Shown here: positions 8,096 to 18,118 of the stretch, one piece after another
How positions within the stretch are numbered: position 1 is the stretch's first letter
How the letters are laid out: the number at the start of each line of letters is the position of its first letter
Assembly (NCBI GenBank): GCA_947446645.1
Contig: CANFHA010000019.1
Location: 1-64,000, forward strand
From: Chitinophagaceae bacterium
Lineage (GTDB): Bacteria > Bacteroidota > Bacteroidia > Chitinophagales > Chitinophagaceae
Reading direction: 5' to 3'
DNA length: 64,000 bases
Position numbers and translations under genes: made by a program
The notes under the pieces: generated by a model
What the model was told of the DNA's origin: nothing
Databases searched by the model: none
The model's input: only the letters and a program-made list of their open reading frames with translations

Positions 8096-8554
8096 TTACC
8101 AGTCCGACTGAAGGTATACCGACTGTTGTCCCTGAGCACCGCCGCAGGCGCCCTTTATGATAATGCTGTCGGCAGCATAGTAGTAGCGCACCTGAGCGCC
8201 ACTGGTATTTACAAAGGTGAGATACCTTAGTTTGTCGTCAGAAGAGCGAGCATCATAAGCAAAGCTGCCGCTGAAGCAGCCATAGCGGTCCTGGAACTTT
8301 GGGTCGTTGAAAGACACATTCAGTCCGACGGCCCGCATGGCAAATGTATCGCGGTGGTTATTGGTGAAGTTTGTGACCAGCACACCTGTATCTACAGTAG
8401 TGTTGTAGTAGCCGTAGTCTTTGCCGTGCCAGCCCCTTACATTGGTCATCTTTGCTATGTACCGCTGCGGAAAATCGGACACTGATTTTTTACACCCAAA
8501 GCACATAACAAGGAGCAGCAGCGGAACAACAATAAGGCAGACAACAGTCCTCAT
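8096..8554 (-). CDS. hypothetical lipoprotein
   Basis: A 152-residue product with a hydrophobic leader and a lipobox (VMCFGC, Cys near residue 21), so it should be lipidated and membrane-anchored. The remainder contains beta-rich segments and two cysteines that could pair (YGCFSG and GACGGA). I do not recognise the family. It starts 43 bp after the DUF4838 gene on the same strand and may be the last gene of the exopolysaccharide locus. Confidence 0.65.
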   Translation of the reverse strand: MRTVVCLIVVPLLLLVMCFGCKKSVSDFPQRYIAKMTNVRGWHGKDYGYYNTTVDTGVLVTNFTNNHRDTFAMRAVGLNVSFNDPKFQDRYGCFSGSFAYDARSSDDKLRYLTFVNTSGAQVRYYYAADSIIIKGACGGAQGQQSVYLQSDW

Positions 8555-8597
8555 ACGATAAGATTAGCGCAAAACTACAACGAAAAAAGGTGTCCAC

Positions 8598-10853
8598 CTA
8601 TTGCACGAATATCTCGTCGCAGGCGATCATTGGTTTTTTATTTTCGCGGAAGCGCCATTCGGGCAGGGTAGTTAGGTTATTCGCGGTCACCCTTATATAG
8701 CGCACCTGGCTTGCAGCATTTGTATTTTGTATGTTGTATTCTTTTATCGACCGGTTATAGTGCTCTTCGTTTACAGTGGCAGTGAGGTCGCCTATGGTGC
8801 GGTAGTTCATACCGTCTGCAGATAGCTCTACTAGTACACGCTCCGGCAGAAATATCCAATGGCGTGGATCGTCGAGAAAGTGCATTTTCACTTTTTCAAC
8901 CGACTGTATTCTGCCCAGATCTATGGTGGCCACCATAGGCACGCCATAAAAGCAAAGCCAGTTGTAGCTGAAGTCTGTGTAGCCGGGTGTGCCATCTACC
9001 AGGGTGCGGTTGCCTTTGGCGGGGTAGTCCTCGGCAAACGGATATTGAAGGGTAACTGTGGTTCCCGTTGCCTTGGTTGGCGTTACGCCGGCCTTGTATA
9101 TTGAGTCCCACTCAGCTTGGTACTGATCGGGGTTTACACCGCCTTCAGACATTTCTTTAACACCTGCCTTTTTGCAGTTGTCTACAAAGCGGCTTACTTT
9201 CTTCTCCAGGTTGGGCCTCAGCGACCAGTCGCCATTTTTTTCGCGTATGAATATGCCATACTTCTCTATGCCGTAAAAGCGCATTTCCTGCAGCACCGTA
9301 TATTCAAGTGGCAGGCGGGCGCGGGTTACTCTTTCCTGCAGGGTACCATTGCCATCGGTCGCAGCCTCCGCCTTGTCGAAGATAGCACTGTATTCGTCCA
9401 GCAGCTCGGGCGTCAGGTAGGAGTTCCATTCGTTCACCGGGTTGCCGTAGATATCCAGCTTGCGGTGGGATGCTATCATTTTTTCCTGGATCAGGTCTAT
9501 GTATTGCTGCAGAAAGGGGGCAGCTGCTCCGTAGTAGTCTTTAAGAAATCCGGCGGTGAGTTCTTTTACATTTGCGGTGTCGTTCTGCAGGAGTTTAGCG
9601 GTCACATAACTCCTCAGTTCGGCCCATTCGCCATAGGTGTCGCCACTGCCTTGCACAAACATTCCCTTTACGCCGTTTTCTTTCATGAACTGCATATTGG
9701 GTTGCAGGGTATGAAAGTTCGGGAACGGGGCAAGGTAATTAGTGAACTGGGTGATGTAGTCCCATACGAACAGGTTGGGCGTAAGCGCCCGCCAGGCTTT
9801 CAGGTCATTCCTGAAAGCAGCTGCAGAGCCTTCAGTAGCAAGTGGCTTGTCTCGGTAGGCATCAATGTTGCTCAGGAAGATGTAGACATTGTTCAGCGGT
9901 TTAAGGCTTTTTGGCGCACGGTGGGTGTAGCCGTATGCAAGGGTAGTGATGACCTTATCCGGGAATGCGCCGGCAACGCGGTTCACAAACTTTATGAGCG
10001 AGCCGGATGGGCTGCCCTGCTCATCATTTGCCGCTTTGCATTTGTCACACGCGCAGTCGTCTATATCATCGTTCGGGCTTACTGACCAGTATATGGCATC
10101 AGGGTTTTGGGCCATGCGGGTTTTTAGTCCGTCTACCACTATTTTGTACACATTTTCGTTACTGAGGCATAGTTGTGTGGGTTGCCTTTTGCCTTTTACC
10201 TCGGCATAGTATTCTGGGTGCGTGCTAAAGTAGGTTTTGGCAGGTGCGAGTTTATCGTAAGAATGTCCCCACAGTCCCCACAGATCTTCGAACTGCTGCA
10301 GGCGGTTCCACTCCAGGTATTCAGGGTCTTGGCTGGCTGGGTAGTATACTTCGCGGTAGATGAACTGGGGCTTGCTTTCATCTCTTATAGAGCCGGGTAC
10401 CAATACTTGTTTTGCAGTGGTGATAATAGCTGGTCCATCGCTTAGCTTTTTGCAATGCAGGTACTTTTCTATAAAGCCGTATACCCCGTAGATGAGCCCT
10501 TTGCCACTACCGCCATAGATCACCAGGTCTTTACCATCAGTGATGAGCAGGCTACCTTCGGCCGGAAGGTTAACCGGTATCTTTTTCTCTTTGGAGGTAT
10601 GCCCGATGTAAATGGCCGGAGTTCCCGGCTTTGCAGCATCAGCAATTATGGGTAACTGCACGCCGGACACGCGCTGAAAGTAATCCTGTAAAACAGAGGC
10701 AGCGCGCAGCTCCAGCTTTGAGGCTTTAGCCGGGATGACTATTTTATACTCCGAAGCATTGTTACTGGCTAAAATTAATTCCTGGGCATTGCCATGGCAG
10801 GCACTTAGTGATATGAGCAGTAACAGGTACCCATAAAGCCATCCTTTAGCCAT
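8598..10853 (-). CDS. DUF4838 glycoside-hydrolase-like lipoprotein with discoidin-like end
   Basis: A 751-residue envelope protein. The leader ends in a lipobox (LSAC, Cys19), so it is probably a lipoprotein. Residues about 25-155 resemble the N-terminal domain of GH67 alpha-glucuronidases. Residues about 165-450 match DUF4838, with the acidic SPNDDIDD followed by a Cys cluster (C267, C269, C272). Residues about 600-751 look like an F5/8-type C (discoidin) carbohydrate-binding domain. GTG at 10857-10859 is an alternative start. It begins 12 bp after the TPR/YaiO barrel gene, so it is probably co-transcribed with the synthases. A role in binding or cutting the exported polymer is inferred; no catalytic residue is proven. 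Confidence 0.75.
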   Translation of the reverse strand: MAKGWLYGYLLLLISLSACHGNAQELILASNNASEYKIVIPAKASKLELRAASVLQDYFQRVSGVQLPIIADAAKPGTPAIYIGHTSKEKKIPVNLPAEGSLLITDGKDLVIYGGSGKGLIYGVYGFIEKYLHCKKLSDGPAIITTAKQVLVPGSIRDESKPQFIYREVYYPASQDPEYLEWNRLQQFEDLWGLWGHSYDKLAPAKTYFSTHPEYYAEVKGKRQPTQLCLSNENVYKIVVDGLKTRMAQNPDAIYWSVSPNDDIDDCACDKCKAANDEQGSPSGSLIKFVNRVAGAFPDKVITTLAYGYTHRAPKSLKPLNNVYIFLSNIDAYRDKPLATEGSAAAFRNDLKAWRALTPNLFVWDYITQFTNYLAPFPNFHTLQPNMQFMKENGVKGMFVQGSGDTYGEWAELRSYVTAKLLQNDTANVKELTAGFLKDYYGAAAPFLQQYIDLIQEKMIASHRKLDIYGNPVNEWNSYLTPELLDEYSAIFDKAEAATDGNGTLQERVTRARLPLEYTVLQEMRFYGIEKYGIFIREKNGDWSLRPNLEKKVSRFVDNCKKAGVKEMSEGGVNPDQYQAEWDSIYKAGVTPTKATGTTVTLQYPFAEDYPAKGNRTLVDGTPGYTDFSYNWLCFYGVPMVATIDLGRIQSVEKVKMHFLDDPRHWIFLPERVLVELSADGMNYRTIGDLTATVNEEHYNRSIKEYNIQNTNAASQVRYIRVTANNLTTLPEWRFRENKKPMIACDEIFVQ

Positions 10854-10865
10854 TTTCACTATTAT

Positions 10866-13793
10866 TTAAAACCTGCGCAACAAGGTTACGAATATGTTAT
10901 ACTGATTCTGGAAATAGTTTTGGCCATTAGACTGCAGGTTGTACCATGTTCCATTTATAGCTATAGTAGTACGGTAAAATAATTGCCGCTGGTAACCTGC
11001 GCCTACACTTATTGTGTTGAAGTTCTGGTTACTGCTGGCAAGTGGTTTTACCACAAAAAAAGCTTCCCTTGAAATGTCATCAGGAGCATTGCCATAACCC
11101 GCAAGGAAACTAAAGAACTCTGTCCTGTTTTCCCTTAGATAGCACCTTGCAGTATATACTGCCGAGAAATAAGTTTTGTTGGGTGTACCCGTATAATTAG
11201 CAAAAATAGGTGACACGCGAAGATTCATATAAAAGTCATTGATCTCTTTCGACAGACCTATCACCGGGGTAATATAGCTTGCGCCGTTATAGTTGGATGT
11301 ATACATGTACCTGATACCGATCTCACCTGTATAGTCATGCTTGAAACTATGGTAAAAAGAATAACCGAACCTGAAGTCAGGGAAAATACGAGTGTTTGGT
11401 GAGAAGGCCGCATCTATCCAGGAATACGACTTCTTTTTATGATTTATGTTTGCCTCAGCCTCGTACTGGAAGCCGGTACCATTAAATCGCCCGGAATAGT
11501 TTATTCTGCCTGTAATCTGGCCTCCGTTCCATCTTCGGGTGTACTGTATGGTTGCGATACCACTTACCTGCCGCTTACCAAGAGAGTCCTGCAATACAGA
11601 GTGCAGGTACATAAGTCCTATCTCATTTTTCAGTGTATGGCTGTACAAATAGAGGTCATAATCCGCCACCTTCTGGTCAAATGGGTTCATTTTTAATAAC
11701 GTGTCTTCTGACAGCCAGGCCTCGTTCCATCTTTTCAGGTCTTCCATTATCAGCGCCCTCTTGGTGAGGAAGTACGGATTGGTAGGGTAGAAGAAACGAC
11801 CATGGTAAATGAGCAGCAGCGCGCTGTCATATTGCTTTGTCTGCGTAAGCAGGTTAATGGTATAGTACAACGGAATGGTATCAGCGGGAGCTTCAGCAAG
11901 CGCTTTCCTGAATTCTATCAACGCGCTGTCGGCATTGTTGTTAGAAAGGTACTGCCTGCCTGAGCCAATCAGCTGGTCAACATATGCTGTTTTGAATCGA
12001 ACGTTGTAGGGGAAGTTGCCGTATAGCTGTCCGGATATAGCGTATGCTTCCTGAAATTGCCTGGCATCTGCGAGTACTACTGATTTCTTAAACAGGAAGT
12101 CAGTAGACTCAGGGTAGTAGCGCAAAGCCTGGTCAACAAATTGCAATGCGGCAGGATATTGCTTCAGCGCTGTTTGAATGTTGATCATGTAGTTTAACGC
12201 GTCTACATTGTCTGGCTGGGCATCCAGTACTTCTTTAAGTATTTTCAGTGTATTGTAGTAGTCATCGTACTGCATGGACTGGCGGCCCGCAGCAAGCGAC
12301 TGCTCTACGAGGCTCACAAGGTATTGCCTGTTGTCGTGGTGCTTCTGTAGCAGCCTGCCGGATATAGCAGCCGCGTCTTCGTAACGCTGGTTGCTTTCTA
12401 GGATGCCGGCTTTTTTGAAAAGCAGCTGTTCGTCATCATGGTTGCGCTCCAGTGCATCGTCAATCACTTGCAATGCGTCATCATACCTTTTTTCCTGCAG
12501 GTAGCAGCTCACCAGGTAGTTGATGGCGGTCATGTTATTGTGGTCGTAATACAGTATAACTCTTAGCGCCTTGATAGCAGTATCATAAGCCTGGTCATTC
12601 ATATAAGCCTTTGCGCTCAGCAATTTCATTTCGAGGAAATGTTCCTTGGTTCCCTGGTTGGGAGACTCTTTGTAGAAACGCTCAGCGATTGAAGCGGCTG
12701 CACCGTAATTCCTGAGTGACTCGAGCGTACCCATCTTTTTCTTCAGGAGCTCGTGGTCATTTGGGTTACGTTTCAGGCCTACATTCATCCACATAAGGGC
12801 GTCACTGAGCAGCCCCCTGCTATAGGCAATGTTTATTACATAATTAAGTGCCTCCTGGTTTCCCGGGTCGCGGTCCAGCACCATCTGGAACTGCAGGTAT
12901 GGGTCGGTATTCATGAAGAACCTTCCGGCTTCCATGCGTACATAGATGTTCAGTTTCTGCACTTCAGGGTTGTTCTTGTACAGCTTCATCAGTTTCTCTA
13001 CCACCTCGATTGCTTCTACGTAACGGGACATGGCATCAAGAATGCTCACTTTCTTCATCAGGAACTCGTATGAGTTAGGCGTAGCCTGCAGCGCACGATT
13101 GGTATAGTCCAGAGAGCTCTCGTAGTTACCAGACCTTACATCAAGCGCAAAGATGGCCTGCATCGCCTCTTTGTTCATGGGGTCTTGCTCCAGCACCGCT
13201 TCGTAGGCCCTTTTGGCTATTTCTATATAGCCCCTGTGGGAGTATTGCCTCGCCAAGGTCAGTTTAAAGTCGAGGTAGACACTTCGGATATAGGCGTCAT
13301 TAGAAAACCGCTCATACAGGTAGTCAGCCATTTTGTTGGCTTCCATGTAGTCGCCCTCTTTTATGTAAATGTCCAGTTTCTTTAACAGGATGTCGCGGTC
13401 TATGGGGAAGTACTTGAGCCCCATATCGGCATATTCCAGCGCCTGCAGGTAGTTACACGCTGCTGATTCCAGGTTTACCAGGTATATGTATGCATCCCTG
13501 TACTTTGGATTTTTCTCGATCACATAGTTCAACTCAAAGCGGGCACTATCCATTTTACCGGCAAGTGAATATGCCCGGCCCAGCAGCAGGTGAATATCGA
13601 GGTTGCGTGGCGATATGTCTTTGGCTTTGTTGCAGAGAATAATGGCTTTCTGGTAGTGCTTCAGATCGATCTCGCGTTTGGCGTCTTTGTATAAGTTATC
13701 AGACGATTCGATCATTTTAAGCCACTGGGCATTTGCTCCGAAGCTCAGAAAAACAAGCAATGCCAATATTACCAACCTTGGGGTTGATCTCAT
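10866..13793 (-). CDS. TPR protein with C-terminal YaiO-type outer-membrane barrel
   Basis: A 975-residue protein: signal peptide 1-23 (ending ANAQ), then about 18-20 tetratricopeptide repeats to about residue 720 (recognisable YxxAxxxxxxAL helices such as YMEANKMADYLYERF and YEDAAAISGRLL), then an amphipathic-strand domain (about 745-975) ending in Phe, matching YaiO-type barrels. This is the architecture of polysaccharide exporters such as PgaA: periplasmic TPR superhelix plus outer-membrane pore. It follows two processive glycosyltransferases (137-bp gap). I infer that it exports their product. A surface-barrel role without polymer export cannot be excluded from sequence. Confidence 0.82.
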   Translation of the reverse strand: MRSTPRLVILALLVFLSFGANAQWLKMIESSDNLYKDAKREIDLKHYQKAIILCNKAKDISPRNLDIHLLLGRAYSLAGKMDSARFELNYVIEKNPKYRDAYIYLVNLESAACNYLQALEYADMGLKYFPIDRDILLKKLDIYIKEGDYMEANKMADYLYERFSNDAYIRSVYLDFKLTLARQYSHRGYIEIAKRAYEAVLEQDPMNKEAMQAIFALDVRSGNYESSLDYTNRALQATPNSYEFLMKKVSILDAMSRYVEAIEVVEKLMKLYKNNPEVQKLNIYVRMEAGRFFMNTDPYLQFQMVLDRDPGNQEALNYVINIAYSRGLLSDALMWMNVGLKRNPNDHELLKKKMGTLESLRNYGAAASIAERFYKESPNQGTKEHFLEMKLLSAKAYMNDQAYDTAIKALRVILYYDHNNMTAINYLVSCYLQEKRYDDALQVIDDALERNHDDEQLLFKKAGILESNQRYEDAAAISGRLLQKHHDNRQYLVSLVEQSLAAGRQSMQYDDYYNTLKILKEVLDAQPDNVDALNYMINIQTALKQYPAALQFVDQALRYYPESTDFLFKKSVVLADARQFQEAYAISGQLYGNFPYNVRFKTAYVDQLIGSGRQYLSNNNADSALIEFRKALAEAPADTIPLYYTINLLTQTKQYDSALLLIYHGRFFYPTNPYFLTKRALIMEDLKRWNEAWLSEDTLLKMNPFDQKVADYDLYLYSHTLKNEIGLMYLHSVLQDSLGKRQVSGIATIQYTRRWNGGQITGRINYSGRFNGTGFQYEAEANINHKKKSYSWIDAAFSPNTRIFPDFRFGYSFYHSFKHDYTGEIGIRYMYTSNYNGASYITPVIGLSKEINDFYMNLRVSPIFANYTGTPNKTYFSAVYTARCYLRENRTEFFSFLAGYGNAPDDISREAFFVVKPLASSNQNFNTISVGAGYQRQLFYRTTIAINGTWYNLQSNGQNYFQNQYNIFVTLLRRF

Positions 13794-13930
13794 TTTTGGG
13801 GATATTTTATGGTTAACTAGTGAAGATAGAAATGGGGTATATCTCTATCCTCTATTTGTTTTCATGTCAGGTATTCATCAAATAAGCAGTATCTGTTTTC
13901 ATATACCGTTATTCAAAGTTCATTCTATAC

Positions 13931-15478
13931 TTAGCCGGCTTTAACAGCACTTTTCCTCTTCTGGCCGCCAAATCCTTGCCGCTGCATATTCCCCCACACG
14001 TGTTTCCGGCCTGTAACAAAGTTGAAATAACCTTTGATGGCAAAGAACATGATAAGCGGATGGTACACGAATGGCTCAATGAAAGCCATAAGGCACAATC
14101 CAATCGTCTCGCCCCAGGTTTTATAGTACTTAAATGTGATCTGATCCCATAACAACGCCAGCGTGGTGATCATTACGGAATAGGTATAAACAAATGTCAG
14201 CAGGATGATGGCGAAAGGCCAGTTTATTTGCCCTGTCAATATGAGGTAAATGTAAAAAAGAATCCCTGTAAATTCTATCACCGGAGCACATAGCTCGAAC
14301 AGAAAGTTGTAAGGAAAAACGATAAGGCCAAGCCTGCCGTAGCGGGGGTTGAATATCACTTTACGGTGTATGCTCATGATCTGCGCGATACCACGGCCCC
14401 AGCGGCTGCGCTGACGCCCAAACACTTTGAGAGTGGTAGGGCCTTCCGTCCAGCAGAGGGTGATAGGCACATACTTCACAGAATATTTCCGCTTATTGTC
14501 CTTCATAAGGCAGCACATGCGGGTAATGAGGTCCATATCCTCACCAAAGGATTTGGAGTCATAGCCACCGGCCTTTACTGCAACTTCCTTATCGAACATA
14601 CCCAGACCGCCGGAAACGTTGGGAACGGCATTGATAAGGTCCCAGCCCATTTTACCCAGCACAAACGCACGGATGTACTCCATTTCCTGGAAGCGTGGCA
14701 GGAACTTAACGGGAGGACGCACACGTATCATGAGCCCTTCGTCTACATCGCAGGAATTTACCATTCTCAGCGTAGCACCGGTAGCTATTACTTTCCTGAA
14801 ATCTTCTTTCACATGCACATAGCCACACTCTGTACACGGTGTGCCTATTTCCTTGATCTTGGACATCTCTTCGTCCATGAAAGGCTTGATAAGCTTAATG
14901 AGCGTATCCTTTTCAAGGATACAATCCACGTCCGTACACAGGAAGTATTCGTAAGATGAGATATTGATGCCTGCATTAGATGCATCAGCCTTACTCTTAC
15001 CATTTATCTTATCAATTACAATAAGCTTGTCGTAAGCGCGGTTAGTAGATTTGAATATCCTTTTTATAGGTTCACAGTTCAACTTTTCCTTGAATGCATA
15101 GTCAACGTGAACCAGCTCAAACTCATTGATCAGCTTCTCCAGTGTATCATCCGTACTACCATCGTTAATGATGATGACTTCGAACTTAGGGTAGTTAAAA
15201 GTAAGCAGTGAGCGAACGTTCGAGATGATGGTAACACCCTCATTGTAGGCCGGAGCTATTACCGAAATACCTGGTGCAAGAGGAGACTCAACAATCACAT
15301 TATAATCAACAGAGGCATTCTTTTTCATGTACCTCCGTATAGAGATGAGGGACATGATGGCAAGCGAAGCGTATGCAACAAGCAAAGTGGTACCGTAGAC
15401 GAACACCGCCGACTGGTAGTAGGAACCTAAGTTGTCCCAAAACACTCCTTTGCTGAAAAATTCAATAATTGCCCTCAT
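13931..15478 (-). CDS. processive GT2 glycosyltransferase (polysaccharide synthase-like), copy A
   Basis: A 515-residue inner-membrane synthase-like enzyme. Visible motifs: NDGSTDD (D106), the metal-binding D183-V-D185, the E313-D314 pair after the GGYDSKSFG segment, and Q356-x-x-R359-W360, the full processive GT2 set. One membrane segment lies at about 24-46 and about four more at 375-485. It would transfer sugars from a nucleotide donor and thread the chain across the membrane. There is no PilZ domain. Compared with the adjacent paralogue it has a longer loop (about 206-228) with a CxxC pair (C215, C218). Sugar specificity cannot be read from sequence. Confidence 0.9.
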   Translation of the reverse strand: MRAIIEFFSKGVFWDNLGSYYQSAVFVYGTTLLVAYASLAIMSLISIRRYMKKNASVDYNVIVESPLAPGISVIAPAYNEGVTIISNVRSLLTFNYPKFEVIIINDGSTDDTLEKLINEFELVHVDYAFKEKLNCEPIKRIFKSTNRAYDKLIVIDKINGKSKADASNAGINISSYEYFLCTDVDCILEKDTLIKLIKPFMDEEMSKIKEIGTPCTECGYVHVKEDFRKVIATGATLRMVNSCDVDEGLMIRVRPPVKFLPRFQEMEYIRAFVLGKMGWDLINAVPNVSGGLGMFDKEVAVKAGGYDSKSFGEDMDLITRMCCLMKDNKRKYSVKYVPITLCWTEGPTTLKVFGRQRSRWGRGIAQIMSIHRKVIFNPRYGRLGLIVFPYNFLFELCAPVIEFTGILFYIYLILTGQINWPFAIILLTFVYTYSVMITTLALLWDQITFKYYKTWGETIGLCLMAFIEPFVYHPLIMFFAIKGYFNFVTGRKHVWGNMQRQGFGGQKRKSAVKAG

Positions 15479-15500
15479 CAGTTGTTGTTCTGTATATTAA

Positions 15501-16958
15501 TTATGTTGCAGCAGTAGTTGGATTTGCAGTGCTTGATTTGAAACCACGCCTTTGCATGTTACCCCATGTATGTTTCTTACCGGCAAGGTGAAAGAAATAT
15601 CCCCTAAGTGCAAAGACAACTATCAGCGGATGGTAAATAATCATCTCAATGAACGCCATTAAAGCTATCCTTGCCACATCTGTCCACGACTTATAGTACT
15701 GTGTGGTAAGCTGATCCCACAATACTGCAATGGTGGATATCATGACTGCAAAAGTGTAAATAAAAATGAGCAGTATGATGGCATACGGCCAGTTCACAAG
15801 ACCCAGGTATGCTTGTATGATGTAGTAAATGATACCTAGTATTTCAACCAGTGGTGCGATAAGCTCAAAGAAGAAGTTGTAAGGAAATACAATCATCCCG
15901 ATCCTTCCATACTTAGGATTAAAGAACATTTTGCGGTGGGTAACCATCAGCTGCACAAGACCACGTCCCCAGCGGGTACGCTGTCTCATAAATACCTTTA
16001 GCGAAGTCGGTCCTTCTGTCCAGCAAAGCGTAACGGGTATGTACCGTACAGCAGACTTTATCTTATTGTCATGTACATAGCGTGACATTCGCATTAGCAG
16101 CTCCATATCCTCACCGAAAGAGGTAGGATCGTAACCGCCGGCTTTTACTGCAATTTCTTTATCGAACATACCCAAACCTCCGGATACGTTTGGTACGCAG
16201 TTCACCTGGCTCCAGCCCATTTTACCAAGTACGAAAGAGCGGATGTACTCCATCTCCTGGAAGCGGGCAAGTATAGGCCGGGGGGCTTTTATTTTTATGA
16301 TAACACCCTTGTCTATCTCGCAGGAATTAGCCATTCTCAATGTGGCTCCTGTAGCTATAACCCTGCTGTTCTCTTCCTCCATTATGGGCCTGATCAGCTT
16401 CTGCAGTGTCTGCTCATGCAGGATGCAATCCACATCGGTACACAGGAAATAAGGGAACGAAGAGATGTTTATTCCGGCGTTAGTCGCATCTGCTTTTGAC
16501 TTACCGTTTTCCTTATCTACAATCACCAGCTTTGCATACGCATCATCTGTAGACTTGTAAATGCCGCGGATAGGCTTGGATGCAATTTTGATGTTGTAAG
16601 CGAAATCCACTTTCACAAGGGAAAACTCCTTAATTACTTTTTCAAGCGTGTCATCTGTACTACCATCATTTATGATGATTACCTCATACTTAGGGTAATC
16701 GAAAGTGAGCAGTGACCTAACATTGCTTATGATGGTAAGACCTTCATTGAAAGCAGGTGCAATAACGGAGATGCCAGGCGCAAGCTCAGAACCGACGATC
16801 ACCTTATAATCAGTATAGCTTTCTTTTTTAAGGAACCTGCGGATACCATAAAATGACATTAGCGCCAGGATGGCGTATATAACCAGCAGCAGAACACCGT
16901 ACATAAATACGGTTTTTTCAAACCCTAAAGCAAGATATTCGAAAAAAGTTTTAACCAT
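15501..16958 (-). CDS. processive GT2 glycosyltransferase (polysaccharide synthase-like), copy B
   Basis: A 485-residue paralogue of the next gene, and highly similar to it across the catalytic domain. Motifs present: D98, D175-V-D177, E283-D284, Q326-x-x-R329-W330. One membrane segment at about 16-38 and about four at 355-455. Its ATG overlaps the stop of the upstream HEAT-repeat gene by one base (TAATG), which suggests translational coupling. It is 22 bp from copy A. Two intact synthases in tandem could alternate sugars, form a heterodimer, or make two polymers. Confidence 0.9.
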   Translation of the reverse strand: MVKTFFEYLALGFEKTVFMYGVLLLVIYAILALMSFYGIRRFLKKESYTDYKVIVGSELAPGISVIAPAFNEGLTIISNVRSLLTFDYPKYEVIIINDGSTDDTLEKVIKEFSLVKVDFAYNIKIASKPIRGIYKSTDDAYAKLVIVDKENGKSKADATNAGINISSFPYFLCTDVDCILHEQTLQKLIRPIMEEENSRVIATGATLRMANSCEIDKGVIIKIKAPRPILARFQEMEYIRSFVLGKMGWSQVNCVPNVSGGLGMFDKEIAVKAGGYDPTSFGEDMELLMRMSRYVHDNKIKSAVRYIPVTLCWTEGPTSLKVFMRQRTRWGRGLVQLMVTHRKMFFNPKYGRIGMIVFPYNFFFELIAPLVEILGIIYYIIQAYLGLVNWPYAIILLIFIYTFAVMISTIAVLWDQLTTQYYKSWTDVARIALMAFIEMIIYHPLIVVFALRGYFFHLAGKKHTWGNMQRRGFKSSTANPTTAAT

Positions 16959-18112
16959 TAATACTTAATTAGTGGGTTCAGACAATGTTTTATGATCAGC
17001 TGGTTTTCGTCGTCTGTCACTTCCATCAGTTCTTCCACCATTAAGCGGGAGTTTTGAGTATTGTGCTTAATTATGGAACGGGCAGCATTCATCCGTATGT
17101 CGAAGTTGGATGAATACAGGAACTCTGATTTCAAAAATTCAAGGTGCTTGCCGGATGCAATGCGCCCGAGAGCCTGCAGTATTTCTATCTGGCAGTTAAG
17201 AGGCTGGTTGTTGTATATTTTTACCAGCTTGTCTTCAGCAACCTCGGCAGACAATTTACCCAGGCAGTTTATAGCATCTGCACGGAAATAGTGGTCTTTA
17301 TTGGCCAGAAGGTCCATAACTGCAGGGATGGCGCTCTGCTGGTCGTAGTGAGCAATCAGCTTCAGGCAGAACGAAACAATACTTTTATTGGTAGAGTAGC
17401 TGACCCAACGGGAAAAGTTAGGTATAGCAATATCCTTGGTTGTAGTAATGATCTTGAACATTTCGAGCTGGTCCCATGGCAGCAGCGGTTCGGTGGCTAT
17501 GTCGAAGAATTTAAAAGGTTCATTCTTACTCAGCTGTATGTAAGCATTGCGGGCCGCTGCACGAAGCGCGGGATTGCTACTGTTGGTTAGCGGAAGAATG
17601 GTAACGTCAGATATAGAGATATCCATTTGCGTCAGCTCTACAACTGCTTTGATCTTGCGCTCCCAGCGCAGCGTTTTCATTTTACCGAAAGAGTCTTTTT
17701 CAAGACCCATATCGATGTACAGCTTCCTAAGCAGATCGCCTACCTCGCCCCTGAAGTTCTTGCGATAGGAGATAAGCGTATCAATAAGCATCTGGCGCAC
17801 GAAGGGCTTGCGATACATTTTGTCGCTTAGCGTCTGCTCGTCAAATTCGATGTTCTCCAGCGGGATGTCCATACCGAGATTTGGATTGAGCAGCACCTGG
17901 TCGGTGATCATATCTTCAATCTTTGGGCTTATGTAAGCCATACGTTTATCGTAAATATAAGCCCTATATCGTTTGTACAAGATAGCAGAATACGCGACCA
18001 GCGTAGACAAAATGGCAATAAAAATGAATGCCAATGCGATCTCAATGAACAGAGGCAGCAGGCTGAATTGCTCATATGCCTGGAATAAGAGGTCGATCAG
18101 ATCTTTCCACAT
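16958..18112 (-). CDS. membrane-anchored HEAT-repeat protein
   Basis: A 384-residue protein with one N-terminal membrane segment (about residues 20-45), then a linker and a helical-repeat domain (about 150-384). The repeats show the HEAT/armadillo pattern, for example YFRADAINCLGKLS and IRMNAARSIIKHN. HEAT domains are protein-binding scaffolds, with no enzyme activity expected. Six bp separate it from the receiver gene upstream and it overlaps GT copy B downstream, so it very probably works with the synthase, perhaps as a control subunit in place of a PilZ domain. That role is inferred. Confidence 0.82.
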   Translation of the reverse strand: MWKDLIDLLFQAYEQFSLLPLFIEIALAFIFIAILSTLVAYSAILYKRYRAYIYDKRMAYISPKIEDMITDQVLLNPNLGMDIPLENIEFDEQTLSDKMYRKPFVRQMLIDTLISYRKNFRGEVGDLLRKLYIDMGLEKDSFGKMKTLRWERKIKAVVELTQMDISISDVTILPLTNSSNPALRAAARNAYIQLSKNEPFKFFDIATEPLLPWDQLEMFKIITTTKDIAIPNFSRWVSYSTNKSIVSFCLKLIAHYDQQSAIPAVMDLLANKDHYFRADAINCLGKLSAEVAEDKLVKIYNNQPLNCQIEILQALGRIASGKHLEFLKSEFLYSSNFDIRMNAARSIIKHNTQNSRLMVEELMEVTDDENQLIIKHCLNPLIKY

Positions 18113-18118
18113 GAGCGT

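Noticed and set aside
9117..10085. 322-residue open frame on the plus strand
   Set aside because: Antisense to the DUF4838 gene, which has clear domains. The frame is rich in Val, Gln, His and Cys with no recognisable motif.
13931..16958. Cellulose synthase (BcsA) identity for the GT2 pair
   Set aside because: The GT2 motifs fit, but there is no PilZ domain and no BcsB, BcsC or BcsZ partner. The family call stays at GT2 level.
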